Shown: positions 17,267 to 26,320 of the stretch, piece after piece
Numbering within the stretch: position 1 is the stretch's first letter
How the letters are laid out: each line of letters opens with the position of its first letter
Assembly (NCBI RefSeq): GCF_014280965.1
Contig: NZ_JACODZ010000003.1
Location: 434,001-498,000, forward strand
DNA: 64,000 nucleotides
Direction: 5' to 3'
DNA from: Echinicola salinicaeni
GTDB lineage: Bacteria > Bacteroidota > Bacteroidia > Cytophagales > Cyclobacteriaceae
Translations under genes and position numbers: made by a program
The notes under the pieces: model-generated
Told to the model about the DNA's origin: nothing
The model's input: the letters and a program-made list of their open reading frames with translations, nothing else
Database searches by the model: none

Positions 17267-18418
17267 TTATTTCAAATGATATCTTACCAAAACACTTCCA
17301 GAGTCCCTATTGACTTGTTTGGCTATTTTGGTAAAGGCATTGTCCACCTGAGATAGGTTGTCCTGATGCTTTTCATAATGTTCCATCAACGATTCAGGGG
17401 AAAAGATATTGAAGATAATATTATCTTGAAGGAACCTAGGGTTGAGGTAAGGTAGCCCATTATCAATATCATTGATGAATCTGCTTGCAGAGATGGATTT
17501 ACCTGTTTTTCTGTTAAAAATCAAGGTGCCATTCGCATTTTCCACATAAGTGGTCATTAGATAATCCTCACTGGCATATAGCCTGGCATAATGATAAATA
17601 TATCTTTCCCTGGTATTGGGATTATTCAACAGCTCAACCATGTCATTTTCTTGCAAAAGTTTCATAGGGATCAATTTGTTCCTGAATTCCAAATGATATT
17701 TTTGAATTACTTGATTGTCCTTGATCCAATAGATAGAATCGGTAAATGATTTAGTGAAGAAGTAATCATTGTTTACTCTTTTTAAGACATTAGGCTCGCT
17801 TATAAAAGGTATTTGCCCCTCATAGGGATTGGGTAAAATGGGGGTAAGGTCGTTTGTTTTGCAGTTCCATTGGTAGAGCAAATGATTGTCCAATGCCTTT
17901 TCGTTATTTGCAAGGCTACTTTTGATCCCTGGGCGGATATGAATGATATAATCATCGTTTTGAAGGTGTTCCAGTTTGGAAATGAGAAAAGGGATTTTGA
18001 ATTCTTCTATGAAATCCCCCTCAAAATCATAGCGGATTAGCTTTGTTCCTGAGAGAAGATCCAAGGTCTTTGTCGAATGGTTGATGCAGGCATCCCTGAT
18101 GTATTGGTATTCTCCTGGCCCTCCTCCATAATTTTCTATGGTTCCGGATAATCTGAAATCCTTGTCCAGGATGGCGATTTTATAGGTATGCCCAAAATCC
18201 CCAAAGAAATAACTTTCCCCATTAAAAAGGACTTTGTCTACAAAGTGGAAATTGAAATTGTCAGGCAGTGGAATGTATTCAATCTCACTAATGATTTTGC
18301 TCATTTGAATTTCCCTGGAATCAGATAAGGAGATGGTGGCTATGTTTTTCTTAGAAGCAGTAGGCTTTTCACAGGAGAGGCAAATAAATAGGGACGAAAT
18401 GAAAAAAGTTGATTTCAT
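17267..18418 (-). CDS. 6-bladed beta-propeller lipoprotein
   Basis: 383 residues, signal with LFICLSC (Cys16 lipidated). It has GGGPGEYQYIRDA near residues 98-110, LDLLSGTKLIRYDFEGDF, and the C-terminal GLPYL block. It is a clear paralog of the protein encoded at 5084-6247, which lies on the opposite strand 11 kb away. It is the last gene of a minus-strand run; the upstream lipoprotein gene ends 4 nt before its start, so translation is probably coupled. Function unknown. Confidence 0.8.
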   Translation of the reverse strand: MKSTFFISSLFICLSCEKPTASKKNIATISLSDSREIQMSKIISEIEYIPLPDNFNFHFVDKVLFNGESYFFGDFGHTYKIAILDKDFRLSGTIENYGGGPGEYQYIRDACINHSTKTLDLLSGTKLIRYDFEGDFIEEFKIPFLISKLEHLQNDDYIIHIRPGIKSSLANNEKALDNHLLYQWNCKTNDLTPILPNPYEGQIPFISEPNVLKRVNNDYFFTKSFTDSIYWIKDNQVIQKYHLEFRNKLIPMKLLQENDMVELLNNPNTRERYIYHYARLYASEDYLMTTYVENANGTLIFNRKTGKSISASRFINDIDNGLPYLNPRFLQDNIIFNIFSPESLMEHYEKHQDNLSQVDNAFTKIAKQVNRDSGSVLVRYHLK

Positions 18419-18422
18419 GGTT

Positions 18423-18926
18423 TTATTTGTTTTCGTTTAATAAATACTCCAGTTGTTGTTGGAAGTGCTTGGTGACACCTATTTGAGCAAGTCCTTGTAC
18501 TTGATGTTTTTTAACCAAAAAAGGTAAAAGGTTTTTGTTGTCGAGCGATACCGTGTCCAGCTTATTTTGCTGGAAAAAGGAACCGGAAGGATCATAAAGG
18601 ACCGGAAAAGGAAAGTGGTAATTATTGAGCTCTCTCTCGATTTTTTCTTTGTCTTGACCGCTTAGATAGAAAATAAAGGCTATTTCTGAGTATTTTTCCT
18701 TTGTTTCAGCCCATTCAAAAACTTCTGAAAGTGCATGTAAGTTTAGCTTGTCTGTGTTTAAATAAACCACGACCTGATTTTCATAATCAAAGTAAATGTC
18801 TGTTGAATTATCTATTGAAGGAATGATTTCAAGATTCTGAGGTAGGTCAAGGGGATTTTGTTTATGATTACAAGAGCTTATGGTAAGGATTATTATACAA
18901 AGTGAAAATATAAGATACTGTTTCAT
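18423..18926 (-). CDS. Thioredoxin-fold lipoprotein without CXXC
   Basis: 167 residues, lipobox TISSC with Cys19. The order beta strand VVVYLN, helix ALSEVFEWAE, strand IAFIFYLSG, helix KEKIERELNNY, PFPVLYDPSGSFFQQNKL, then LPFLVKKHQVQGL resembles TlpA/peroxiredoxin-type folds, but the redox CXXC or peroxidatic Cys is absent; the only cysteines are in the signal and the lipobox. It may be a structural or binding derivative. It lies between two beta-propeller lipoprotein genes with gaps of 3 and 4 nt, so it works in the same exported set. The fold is inferred from pattern only. Confidence 0.6.
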   Translation of the reverse strand: MKQYLIFSLCIIILTISSCNHKQNPLDLPQNLEIIPSIDNSTDIYFDYENQVVVYLNTDKLNLHALSEVFEWAETKEKYSEIAFIFYLSGQDKEKIERELNNYHFPFPVLYDPSGSFFQQNKLDTVSLDNKNLLPFLVKKHQVQGLAQIGVTKHFQQQLEYLLNENK

Positions 18927-18929
18927 GCA

Positions 18930-20048
18930 TCAAGGAGTTAAAGTGGTAGAGATGATAACAGGAAAGTTGAAGTCACTCTCAGGCAGAGAAAAGTTAATAG
19001 GCTGTCCTATTTGGGCTAAATAGTCTTTTAGCGAATCATGATAAGTGAGAAAGAGAAAGTGCCCCTCCTGATCTATTCCTATTGGGTAATAGAAAACAGG
19101 TGATTCCTCTTCATTTATTTTAATACTGTATTTGGTGTTTTTATCATCATCCAAGAATAAAAGTTGCTTATAGACTCCAAAAGGCCCCTGGAGCATGCAT
19201 TCGATCAAGGTGTTTTGGTCGCCTTGGAAAATGGCTGTGATGTTGCCAAAACCCTTTTCATTCAGCATGGAAAAGCCTTCCATAAAATCCATATCCCAAT
19301 AGGATGATGGAATAGCATAAGGGCCGAAGTCTATTGTATATATCGGCTTTAGGGAATCCCCTGCGTATTGATAGGCTTGATGGTCAAATGATTCAATAAA
19401 ATTGACTTTATTACCAGAGAGAAAGAAGTTCCGCTCTGTCATGGGAAGTAGTTGTCCTGAATATTCATTTGGAAGATAAGTATCTACTATTTCACCCGTT
19501 GCTGATACTTTGACCACCCTATTTTTAATTATAGGTAGATTATATCCGCCACAGAGTAAGTACTCATCATTTGGAAGTTTGGTGAAAGATGTAGCAACAT
19601 ATTCTGATTTGAATTTGATTTCAGGGCTTCCTGATTTGCTGATTTGATAAATGGTGGCCATGTCTCCCACTGTTGATAGTAGCTCCAATTTTCCATCAGT
19701 GCCTATGAGGAAATCATCTAAGGACGGAATATTTTCAGGACCTCCGCCTTCTTCAATGTCCATTTTGATATAATTGCCAGCCTGGTCGAAAACATGGAGG
19801 CTTTTACGCTTACTTTCCTCATCCATGATATATAAATGGGATTCGGATTTTCTGATTCTTAATCTATTTCCCATCAAGTTCTCCGAATTGGTTTCCAAAG
19901 GAATGGCATTGATGATTTCAAGACTAGTCGTCTGAAGTTTTTTGGTGTTTTCCAGTGAGATTATGTTTCCAGCGTTCTGCTCAGAGGATGGCGAACTGCA
20001 GGAAAGAGAAAGACAAATAACTGTTAAAAATAAGTAGACGCTTTTCAT
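18930..20048 (-). CDS. 6-bladed beta-propeller lipoprotein
   Basis: 372 residues from the chosen ATG at 20048. A longer frame starting at 20111 exists, but MKSVYLFLTVICLSLSC gives a proper lipoprotein signal (Cys17) and starts 1 nt after the stop of the upstream gene. The sequence has SLEIINAIPLETNSENLMG, LHVFDQAGNYIKM, then EGGGPENIPSLDDFLIG, a variant of the GPGEY block. It belongs to the tight four-gene part of the minus-strand run. Function unknown. Confidence 0.78.
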   Translation of the reverse strand: MKSVYLFLTVICLSLSCSSPSSEQNAGNIISLENTKKLQTTSLEIINAIPLETNSENLMGNRLRIRKSESHLYIMDEESKRKSLHVFDQAGNYIKMDIEEGGGPENIPSLDDFLIGTDGKLELLSTVGDMATIYQISKSGSPEIKFKSEYVATSFTKLPNDEYLLCGGYNLPIIKNRVVKVSATGEIVDTYLPNEYSGQLLPMTERNFFLSGNKVNFIESFDHQAYQYAGDSLKPIYTIDFGPYAIPSSYWDMDFMEGFSMLNEKGFGNITAIFQGDQNTLIECMLQGPFGVYKQLLFLDDDKNTKYSIKINEEESPVFYYPIGIDQEGHFLFLTYHDSLKDYLAQIGQPINFSLPESDFNFPVIISTTLTP

Positions 20049-20049
20049 A

Positions 20050-21216
20050 TTAGTTGTTATCTGATTCGGTAATTTTGTAAATGCCATATTGGATAAAATC
20101 CTCTTCCTCATCTAGGTTGATCAATCGGATCAAGAGACGGTTTCCCGGTAAGGCCATGGCTATTTTTCCATAAGGAATGGATAGGTCTTTGCTCAGCTGC
20201 TTATGTTCGTCCAGTAGGATGATTTTGTGATAGTTCGGATCCTTGAAGTGGTGGTAGTTCGGATCCTCCGCTTTGTTTTTTTCGTAAACCCCAAGGGAAA
20301 TATCCTTTACATATTCCAGTGCCATCAATTCACCATCTAATTTGAACAGATTACGATTGAAGGCTGACAGGGTGATTCTTCCCTTGGAGGGCATATTGTC
20401 AAGGGAGATAGATTGGCTCTCTAGGACTTTAAACTCATCGTGGTTGATTTTTACCCTTGATATTACTTCGCCCGTATTGATATCTAAAACAGTGATTTCA
20501 TTGTCCAAAGAAGTGGTCAAATACAGCTTAGGATTGTTTTTTCCTTGCAAAGTGTATATGGGAGAGTAAACATCATTAATGGATGGGTCAAGGGACTTAT
20601 ATAGAGCCCTTTCTGCTACAGGTGCAATTTCATAGGAGTTACTTTCCTGTTCATTGGAGATCTCGATAAGGTTGGTGCTTCTAAAATCTCTTTTCCCCAT
20701 ATTTTTGCTTACTCCTGAAGGATTGGAAATAAAATAAAGGGAGGAAGGGTCATTGTTTTTGTAGAAATGGGCAAAAGGTCTCAAGCTGCCATAGAGGTGT
20801 ATTTTTACACTGGATTTATAGGGTTGTCGTTTTTGCAAAACTAACTTTTGATCATAAAGCAATAGCTCTGTAGCCGTTAATGCCCATATATCCCCGTTTT
20901 CTGAAAAACCAAGGCAATTTAAGGACGTGGTGTATTTGTCAGGGGCATCGCCTTGCATGTTTTTGCTAATGAGAATTTCTCCTTTATCATTCAGGATAGC
21001 GATTTCAGTTCCTTCGCTGCGTTTATAGATATAACCAAGATAAAGGCCTTCTTTTGGGGAGTGGTCTATGACCTCCACCGGCCAAAGTGAATTGATTTGG
21101 AACTCATCCACTTTTTCTAGAGAATATTGCGCGAGAGTATTCTTTGTGAAAAATATACCTAATAATATAAGAAAAGAAATAAGCTGAGATTTCGATAAAA
21201 ACTTGAGATTATACAT
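20050..21216 (-). CDS. Exported beta-propeller-like protein
   Basis: 388 residues. The N-terminus has a signal peptide ending NTLAQ, without a lipobox Cys, unlike its neighbours. QGDAPDKYTTSLNCLGFS takes the place of the GPGEY block, and strand-rich repeats follow (GEVISRVKINHDEF, IILLDEHKQLS). It resembles TolB-like/DUF4221-type propellers. It is separated by 56 bp from the upstream gene and by 1 nt from the downstream gene. Likely periplasmic or secreted. Function unknown. Confidence 0.65.
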   Translation of the reverse strand: MYNLKFLSKSQLISFLILLGIFFTKNTLAQYSLEKVDEFQINSLWPVEVIDHSPKEGLYLGYIYKRSEGTEIAILNDKGEILISKNMQGDAPDKYTTSLNCLGFSENGDIWALTATELLLYDQKLVLQKRQPYKSSVKIHLYGSLRPFAHFYKNNDPSSLYFISNPSGVSKNMGKRDFRSTNLIEISNEQESNSYEIAPVAERALYKSLDPSINDVYSPIYTLQGKNNPKLYLTTSLDNEITVLDINTGEVISRVKINHDEFKVLESQSISLDNMPSKGRITLSAFNRNLFKLDGELMALEYVKDISLGVYEKNKAEDPNYHHFKDPNYHKIILLDEHKQLSKDLSIPYGKIAMALPGNRLLIRLINLDEEEDFIQYGIYKITESDNN

Positions 21217-21272
21217 AGAATTGGTGTTTTAGTAAATAGCTTTGATTAGGAAATGCGTTAAAAGAATAATGG

Positions 21273-22451
21273 TCAATCGCCATACTTCAACCCCACTTTA
21301 TAAATCGTGAAATAATCTTTTTCCACATCTGGATCAGGTTTTTCTTGCATCCAAATTTGACCATCTCGCATAAGCATGCTGTTTGCCCTCAGGCCATTTG
21401 GAATAAAATCATTTAGCCTATTGCCTAATGAATCAAAGATGGCAATATGCTGGGAATATTTTTTAGCCATCCTTTCCCTGAATAGTTTTGCTTCTTCCGG
21501 AGTTTTATTGCTTTCACTTATTTCCCGGTCCTGGGCATCATAACCGGGAAAATAGGCCACTAAAAATAGATCATTAATTTTTTTTATGTTGGAGATTTTT
21601 CCTGTTGTTAAAAAAAGTCCCATAAAATTCGAGGCGGATTTTAGGTCTCCTCCTTTGAAGTAACGGTAATTGGGCAATTCAATTGGAATGGAGGAAATCA
21701 AGGCATAAGGAGGCTGGGAGGCGTATTCATAAATCACAGGTTCTATACCAAAAACGATATAAATTCTATCGTCTGTGGAAGTATAGGCAGGAGCCCAGGA
21801 ATACCTGAAAAAGTGCTCTCCGTTTTTAAAGAGGCTTTCCTCTGGAAATGTGATAAAGGGCTCTTTTTCCCCCGTCTCTGGGTTCAGCCAATTCATCAGG
21901 GTCATTTCTTGGTAGCTTTCCAAACTAGAATAGTCCACTTTTCTGGAACCTTGATTGTAATAGATATATCGGTTTCCCAATTGTTCCATTCCAAAGCCCA
22001 TGGTTTTATTGGAGAAACTATAATACTCAAAATCTTTATGCTTTACCTTGGATAGCAAATTTTCATCAAAATCATATCTCAAAAATCCATTATATCCATA
22101 AGCTATAAAAGAACTGTCGGAGTCAATCCTCAAGGGAGACATTAATCCTCCATAGCCGTCAGGAATATCTCCCAGTTTTGAAAAGGATGCATGGATGTGT
22201 CCTACAAAATCAGCTACCTGAATATCTTCCGAATTGGGGCTGTCATTTGTGAATAAGATAGTTTCAGTCTTGGGGTCAATATCGTGGATGACAGGAACAC
22301 CAAGAAGGTCAATTTGGACACTGTCGAGTTTTTCGAGCTTTATGGTGCTCGCTTTTTTTGTCCCGCCAAGTTGGCTAGATTCTTTCTCTTGGGTTTCGCA
22401 GGAGATGAAAGCAGGAAAGACTAAAAGAAAGATGTAAAAATGCTTTTGCAT
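21273..22451 (-). CDS. DUF4221-like exported lipoprotein
   Basis: 392 residues with lipobox AFISC (Cys18). The layout matches the plus-strand protein at 23812: an N-terminal KLEKLDSVQIDLLG strand, a middle YYSFSNKTMGFGMEQLGNRY segment, EKEPFITFPEESLFKNGEH, and a C-terminal DYFTIYKVGLKYG. The repeated strands suggest a propeller. It sits in the minus-strand run of propeller genes. Function unknown. Confidence 0.72.
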   Translation of the reverse strand: MQKHFYIFLLVFPAFISCETQEKESSQLGGTKKASTIKLEKLDSVQIDLLGVPVIHDIDPKTETILFTNDSPNSEDIQVADFVGHIHASFSKLGDIPDGYGGLMSPLRIDSDSSFIAYGYNGFLRYDFDENLLSKVKHKDFEYYSFSNKTMGFGMEQLGNRYIYYNQGSRKVDYSSLESYQEMTLMNWLNPETGEKEPFITFPEESLFKNGEHFFRYSWAPAYTSTDDRIYIVFGIEPVIYEYASQPPYALISSIPIELPNYRYFKGGDLKSASNFMGLFLTTGKISNIKKINDLFLVAYFPGYDAQDREISESNKTPEEAKLFRERMAKKYSQHIAIFDSLGNRLNDFIPNGLRANSMLMRDGQIWMQEKPDPDVEKDYFTIYKVGLKYGD

Positions 22452-22585
22452 GGTCCTTGGGTTTATTGGTTAAAAATTAGTTTTAAATTTTCATAAAGGA
22501 GGCTATCATTAAAAGGAGTGCCTGAATTGTTTTTATGTTCTGAAAACCTCAGTATTGGGGAATTAGAAGTTTTATGCCAAATTTA

Positions 22586-23659
22586 TTAAAGTTCAAAAAC
22601 AGCCACATTGGGATCTTCATCTTTAGTGATAGCATAAATTTTCATCTCTTTTTCATCCATTGAAAAGCTTAGTATGGGATAATCTAAGAGATAATTATTT
22701 AGGAAATTTCCCTCATAATCAAATTGAAATATTTTTGAATGAGGTTCGGGAGCAGATTCTTTGGAATTTGTTTCACCTTTATACAAGACGAAAAAACTGT
22801 CTTCGGCTAAGTATAACTGACTATAATGCATGGTGGAAGGTTGATGGAAGACTGGATAGGTTTCTGCTGTCCATTTTCGAAGTTCAAATGAGGGGTCTTC
22901 GCCTACAGGCCCTTCTATATATATACTCTTTCCTGTTTCGAGGTCAAAGATTTCCACAAAGTCTTTGAGTATACCAGAAATCCCCACATATTTCTTGTCC
23001 AAAGAGCTGCTGAGTTTTCCTTGACAGATATGGGAAACGGTGAAGGGATTGAGTCCCTTTTTATCGACCATGTTTTTCCAAGAGCCCAGTTTACTTAAGG
23101 TGTCTCCTTCAAAATTTATTTCTGCCAGTTTATCCCAAATGTTTGCTGTTTTAACGATAAATGAGCTTGGTGAAGTAAGAGTGACTTCAGTGACTAAATT
23201 TAGGTTGGTAGGGGTTTTTATTTGAGTGGTAGCCAGTTTGCTGCTATCATCATCATTTATTTTGAATTTATTGATTGTTCTGCGGTTGGAATCATAGTTC
23301 CAGAATTCTCCAGTTTTGAAACCAGCTTCCAAGCTAGATGATGTCATTGTTTCTCCTGGACCAAGTCCCTTTTTTCCCATTGTTTTAAGAAAGGTCCTTT
23401 TTTCAAGGTCATACAAATAGAAAACGTCAGATTCTTGTTGGCTATTTTCAGCGATAATAAGATGATTGTCCAAGTATAAGATATGTCTTGGATTTAAGAA
23501 TTCTTGGAAGGATAGCTTTAAGCCTGTTAGTTTTTTCGGTGCAGGGATATCTTTTGCTGTAAAATTTATTTTTTTTCTTTGGTTGTAAGTGGAGGTTTCC
23601 TGTTTTTGGCTACAGTTTATTGTTAATAGGAAAAAGGAAATGATTATAAAGTATCGCAT
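22586..23659 (-). CDS. TolB-like 6-bladed propeller lipoprotein
   Basis: 357 residues, lipobox TINC with Cys16. It contains FLNPRHILYLDNHLIIAEN, DLEKRTFLKTMGKKGLGPGE (residues near 88-107) and NYDSNRRTINKFKIND, characteristic of the TolB-like Bacteroidota propellers. It is the first gene of the minus-strand run (134 bp before the next) and diverges from the DUF4221-like gene at 23812 across about 150 bp that must hold both promoters. Function unknown. Confidence 0.75.
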   Translation of the reverse strand: MRYFIIISFFLLTINCSQKQETSTYNQRKKINFTAKDIPAPKKLTGLKLSFQEFLNPRHILYLDNHLIIAENSQQESDVFYLYDLEKRTFLKTMGKKGLGPGETMTSSSLEAGFKTGEFWNYDSNRRTINKFKINDDDSSKLATTQIKTPTNLNLVTEVTLTSPSSFIVKTANIWDKLAEINFEGDTLSKLGSWKNMVDKKGLNPFTVSHICQGKLSSSLDKKYVGISGILKDFVEIFDLETGKSIYIEGPVGEDPSFELRKWTAETYPVFHQPSTMHYSQLYLAEDSFFVLYKGETNSKESAPEPHSKIFQFDYEGNFLNNYLLDYPILSFSMDEKEMKIYAITKDEDPNVAVFEL

Positions 23660-23811
23660 ATTTAAAAGTGATGTTGATATAATAATAGTAAAAACTACAA
23701 AAATAGTTTTAAAACTAAAATTTATTTAATGTATTTTTGGTACTACTTATGTTGGGGATGTGGACTGGATAGTCATTGAGGATAAAAGGACATTAAAAAG
23801 GAAATCAAATC

Positions 23812-24996
23812 ATGGTAAAGAATTCATTACTAATAGCTATTGGTGCGGCTGTATTATTAGTTGGCTGTGGGAAAAAGGAAAGGCAAATACAGCAAGGGCC
23901 GACAGCGGAGCTAGAACTGGAAGTAGTGGATTCTTTGGTGGTGGATGAGCTGGAGCCTTTGCTTATGGATGACCATATGGCTGATCTGGGGTATTATATG
24001 CTGAGAAACTATAAAAGCCGCCAGCCTCTTTTAGTAGATGAAAATGGTACCGTGATTCAAGAATATGATATTCTTAATGATAGTCCAAATGGTATTGGTA
24101 GCCATGGAGTGGGATATAGGCTTTTAAACGATACTTCTTGGCTAGCCCAAAATCTGATGACTGGATATTTTCTATTTGACTATCAGGGAAACAAGATGAA
24201 GGACTTGCCCGCTGTGACGGAAGGAATGTATACCATTACGATTAATTCAATAAGGACCACATTCCATCCTTATATTAATAACGGTGAACTCTATGTTCTT
24301 GGGGAGGAAAGAAATGCCTATAACCATAAGGAGATCAATGCCGAAAAATTGGGGGCAGAATTCTATAGCCAAGCAAAGATTATTTTTCATCGTAATATAA
24401 CAACGGGAGAAAACAAACTTTTGACGACCTATCCTGAAGGTTGGGAGCCAAGGAAATCAAATCGTTATGTGGGCGAGGCATTTCCGTTAGTGACTATCAA
24501 CAGGAAAAACAAGGAAATGGCCATCTTGCCTTCGGTGGGAAATCAGCTTTTTGTCTATGATTTTACTGGGGAAGAGCCGGTTTTAAAGGATAGTGTTAAG
24601 TTGAGCCATCGATTTAGACCTGAAATGGCACCTGATGCTGATTTGGATGCGGAGCGGTGGTTGGATGATTATCCTATGTTTACAGATCTGAGGGTGTTGG
24701 GAGATGGTTATTTGGTAGGATTTTATACCAGGGTTCCAAAGGAGATTTTGAAGGAATTACGTGCCAAAAGCGAGCAATATTATCAGCTGCCTGAATTTCA
24801 GGAGGCTTCCAAACAATATGCCAAGCCATATTATATAGTGGTTAAAGATGGGAAACAAGTAGGGGTAATCAATGAGCTGCCAGTTCATGGTGGCATCAAC
24901 TTTTCGGACGAAGAAGGATTTATCTATGTTAATGACAATCTTGATCCGGAAGTGGAGCGGGATTATAATGTTTTCTATAGACTAAAGGTAAAATAA
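23812..24996 (+). CDS. DUF4221-like exported lipoprotein
   Basis: 394 residues with lipobox LLVGC (Cys19). It contains RQPLLVDENGTVIQEYD, a YTITINSIRTTFHPY segment, TTGENKLLTTYPEGWEP and a C-terminal EVERDYNVFYRLKVK, aligning in outline with the protein at 21273-22451. Probably a beta-propeller facing the periplasm or cell surface. It is transcribed away from the minus-strand propeller run. Function unknown. Confidence 0.75.
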   Translation: MVKNSLLIAIGAAVLLVGCGKKERQIQQGPTAELELEVVDSLVVDELEPLLMDDHMADLGYYMLRNYKSRQPLLVDENGTVIQEYDILNDSPNGIGSHGVGYRLLNDTSWLAQNLMTGYFLFDYQGNKMKDLPAVTEGMYTITINSIRTTFHPYINNGELYVLGEERNAYNHKEINAEKLGAEFYSQAKIIFHRNITTGENKLLTTYPEGWEPRKSNRYVGEAFPLVTINRKNKEMAILPSVGNQLFVYDFTGEEPVLKDSVKLSHRFRPEMAPDADLDAERWLDDYPMFTDLRVLGDGYLVGFYTRVPKEILKELRAKSEQYYQLPEFQEASKQYAKPYYIVVKDGKQVGVINELPVHGGINFSDEEGFIYVNDNLDPEVERDYNVFYRLKVK

Positions 24997-25494
24997 GTAG
25001 CTTGTATTTGATGTCAAGACCTAAGACATTAGACTTACAAAAAAATATGGCTTTCACTGAATCAGATCTTTATATTATCAGAAGATTTTTCTAATAACCA
25101 GGGTATTCAAAAGGGGATAGCTGATAGGGTTATTATTGAGGTTTGGATGTATTGAGATAGAGATGAGTAGACTCTATACTTGTGTGATGTGGCTAGGTTA
25201 GTGTTAAGGCTATTTGTTTTGTATGTTGTGTTTTATGTTGTTTTATTGGTTTGTTTCAAGTCATGTTTTTTTATTATTTATGTGTTTTTGTGATTCTTAG
25301 GTTAAAAAATTAATTGTTTTTGAAAGTTTTTTCATTTTCTGATATTTATAAAAAATGTAATTTATTTGGTGATTTTTGAACTAGGCTACTGTTTGAATTG
25401 TCTGCAAACGGTTTCGACTTGTCAATATTGAATAATTATCCAGAAATCACGAATATTGCCAAATTGTTAATAGAAATTATTTTTTGTTGCTGTA
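24997..25494. other. Long AT-rich intergenic region upstream of a secreted-protein gene
   Basis: About 500 bp with repeat remnants near 25010-25040 and otherwise T-rich DNA. GCAAACGGTTTCG at 25404-25416 resembles GCAACCGTTTTCG at 27431-27443, upstream of the paralog, and may be a shared regulatory site. No gene is seen. Confidence 0.5.
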
Positions 25495-25526
25495 TTTGCA
25501 ATTTTGAATCCTGTTTTTTACGTTTG
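25495..25526 (+). promoter_or_regulatory. Bacteroidota-type promoter of secreted-protein paralog 1
   Basis: TTTG at 25495-25498 (-33 element, within TTTGCAAT), a 20-bp spacer, then TACGTTTG at 25519-25526 (-7 element TAnnTTTG). The same TTTGCAAT and -7 arrangement precedes the paralog at 27807. Confidence 0.7.
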
Positions 25527-25532
25527 AATTAC

Positions 25533-25655
25533 AATCACGTGATTAAGTAATTAATAGTACCTGCCCAAAATAATTAGCCTCAGAAAAATCCGACACCAAA
25601 ATGATTGTCGGGAGGTTTGACAAGTGTTAGTTATAACCCTTAAAATTTTGAAACC
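25533..25655 (+). promoter_or_regulatory. Structured leader of secreted-protein paralog 1
   Basis: About 120 nt between the predicted transcription start and the ATG. It holds a palindrome AATCACGTGATT (25533-25544), a 22-nt block at 25560-25581 that matches 27707-27728 at 19 of 22 positions (core ATARTTAGCCTC), and a hairpin CCGACA...TGTCGG (25590-25611). A conserved block followed by a non-identical hairpin suggests an RNA element. Confidence 0.55.
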
Positions 25656-26264
25656 ATGAGATTAATTATTGCATCATTAGTAGCATTGTGCATTTCAGGA
25701 AGTGCATTTGCTTATTCAGCAGGTCAAAAAGACCTAGAGAAAGAAAAAGACAAAAAATCAACGGTGGTCCTTGAAAAAACCGGGGACAAAAAGGTTCAGT
25801 TAAAGTTTTTGTCGGAACCGAATGGGAAAATAATGGTGAGAATCAAAGATGAGAGAAATGCTTTGGTTTATAAAGAAATCATTAAAACCGATAAAGAATT
25901 TAAAAAGAGTTATGATCTTTCGGCTTTAGCGGAGGGAGATTATGAGTTTGAAGTGTTTACCAGAGAAGATGGTACCATAGATAACTTCGAAGTGTCACTA
26001 GGTAAAGAAAAAGTAGCTGGTTCTAACTACTTCACCAAAGTTAAAGTCATAGACGATGAAAATGTGGCTTTATTGGTGAAGACAAAGGGAGAAAATAAAA
26101 AGACCATACGCATCCTTGATAAAGGGCATGTGGTATTCGAAGATTCTTTTGAAGGCGAAAACTATGGGAAATTATTTAAGCTTAAGAAAGTGGAATCGTT
26201 GAATGACCTTGTATTTGAAGTGAGAGGTGACGATGGTAATGGTAAATACCTTTCTGCTCTTTAG
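25656..26264 (+). CDS. Small secreted two-domain beta protein, paralog 1
   Basis: 202 residues with a signal peptide (MRLIIASLVALCISGSAFA). Two beta-sandwich-like halves can be seen. The first has KVQLKFLSEPNGKIMVRIKD and YDLSALAEGDYEFEVFT, as in DUF3244-like Bacteroidota modules. The second has YFTKVKVIDDENVALLVKT and FEVRGDDGNGKYLSAL at the end. It is a clear paralog of 27807-28385, with the same order and phrases, and shares its promoter and leader. There is no lipobox. A hairpin terminator follows at 26287. Function unknown; the charged, Lys-rich composition suggests an abundant periplasmic or secreted protein. Confidence 0.8.
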   Translation: MRLIIASLVALCISGSAFAYSAGQKDLEKEKDKKSTVVLEKTGDKKVQLKFLSEPNGKIMVRIKDERNALVYKEIIKTDKEFKKSYDLSALAEGDYEFEVFTREDGTIDNFEVSLGKEKVAGSNYFTKVKVIDDENVALLVKTKGENKKTIRILDKGHVVFEDSFEGENYGKLFKLKKVESLNDLVFEVRGDDGNGKYLSAL

Positions 26265-26286
26265 TAGAATTAAACCAATAAAATAA

Positions 26287-26312
26287 GGCTGCCCATTGGG
26301 TGGCCTTTTTTT
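26287..26312 (+). terminator. Intrinsic terminator after paralog 1
   Basis: GGCTGCCC-ATT-GGGTGGCC hairpin (with two G-T pairs) followed by seven T. Confidence 0.8.
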
Positions 26313-26320
26313 GTGGTTTG

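Noticed and set aside
20049-20111. Longer start for the propeller gene at 18930-20048
   Set aside because: It would overlap the upstream gene by 62 nt and place a non-signal segment before the lipoprotein signal.
21273-22451. GTCCCGCC near 22369 as another copy of the ligase palindromes
   Set aside because: Only the half-site is present, without the matching second arm, and it codes for ordinary residues.
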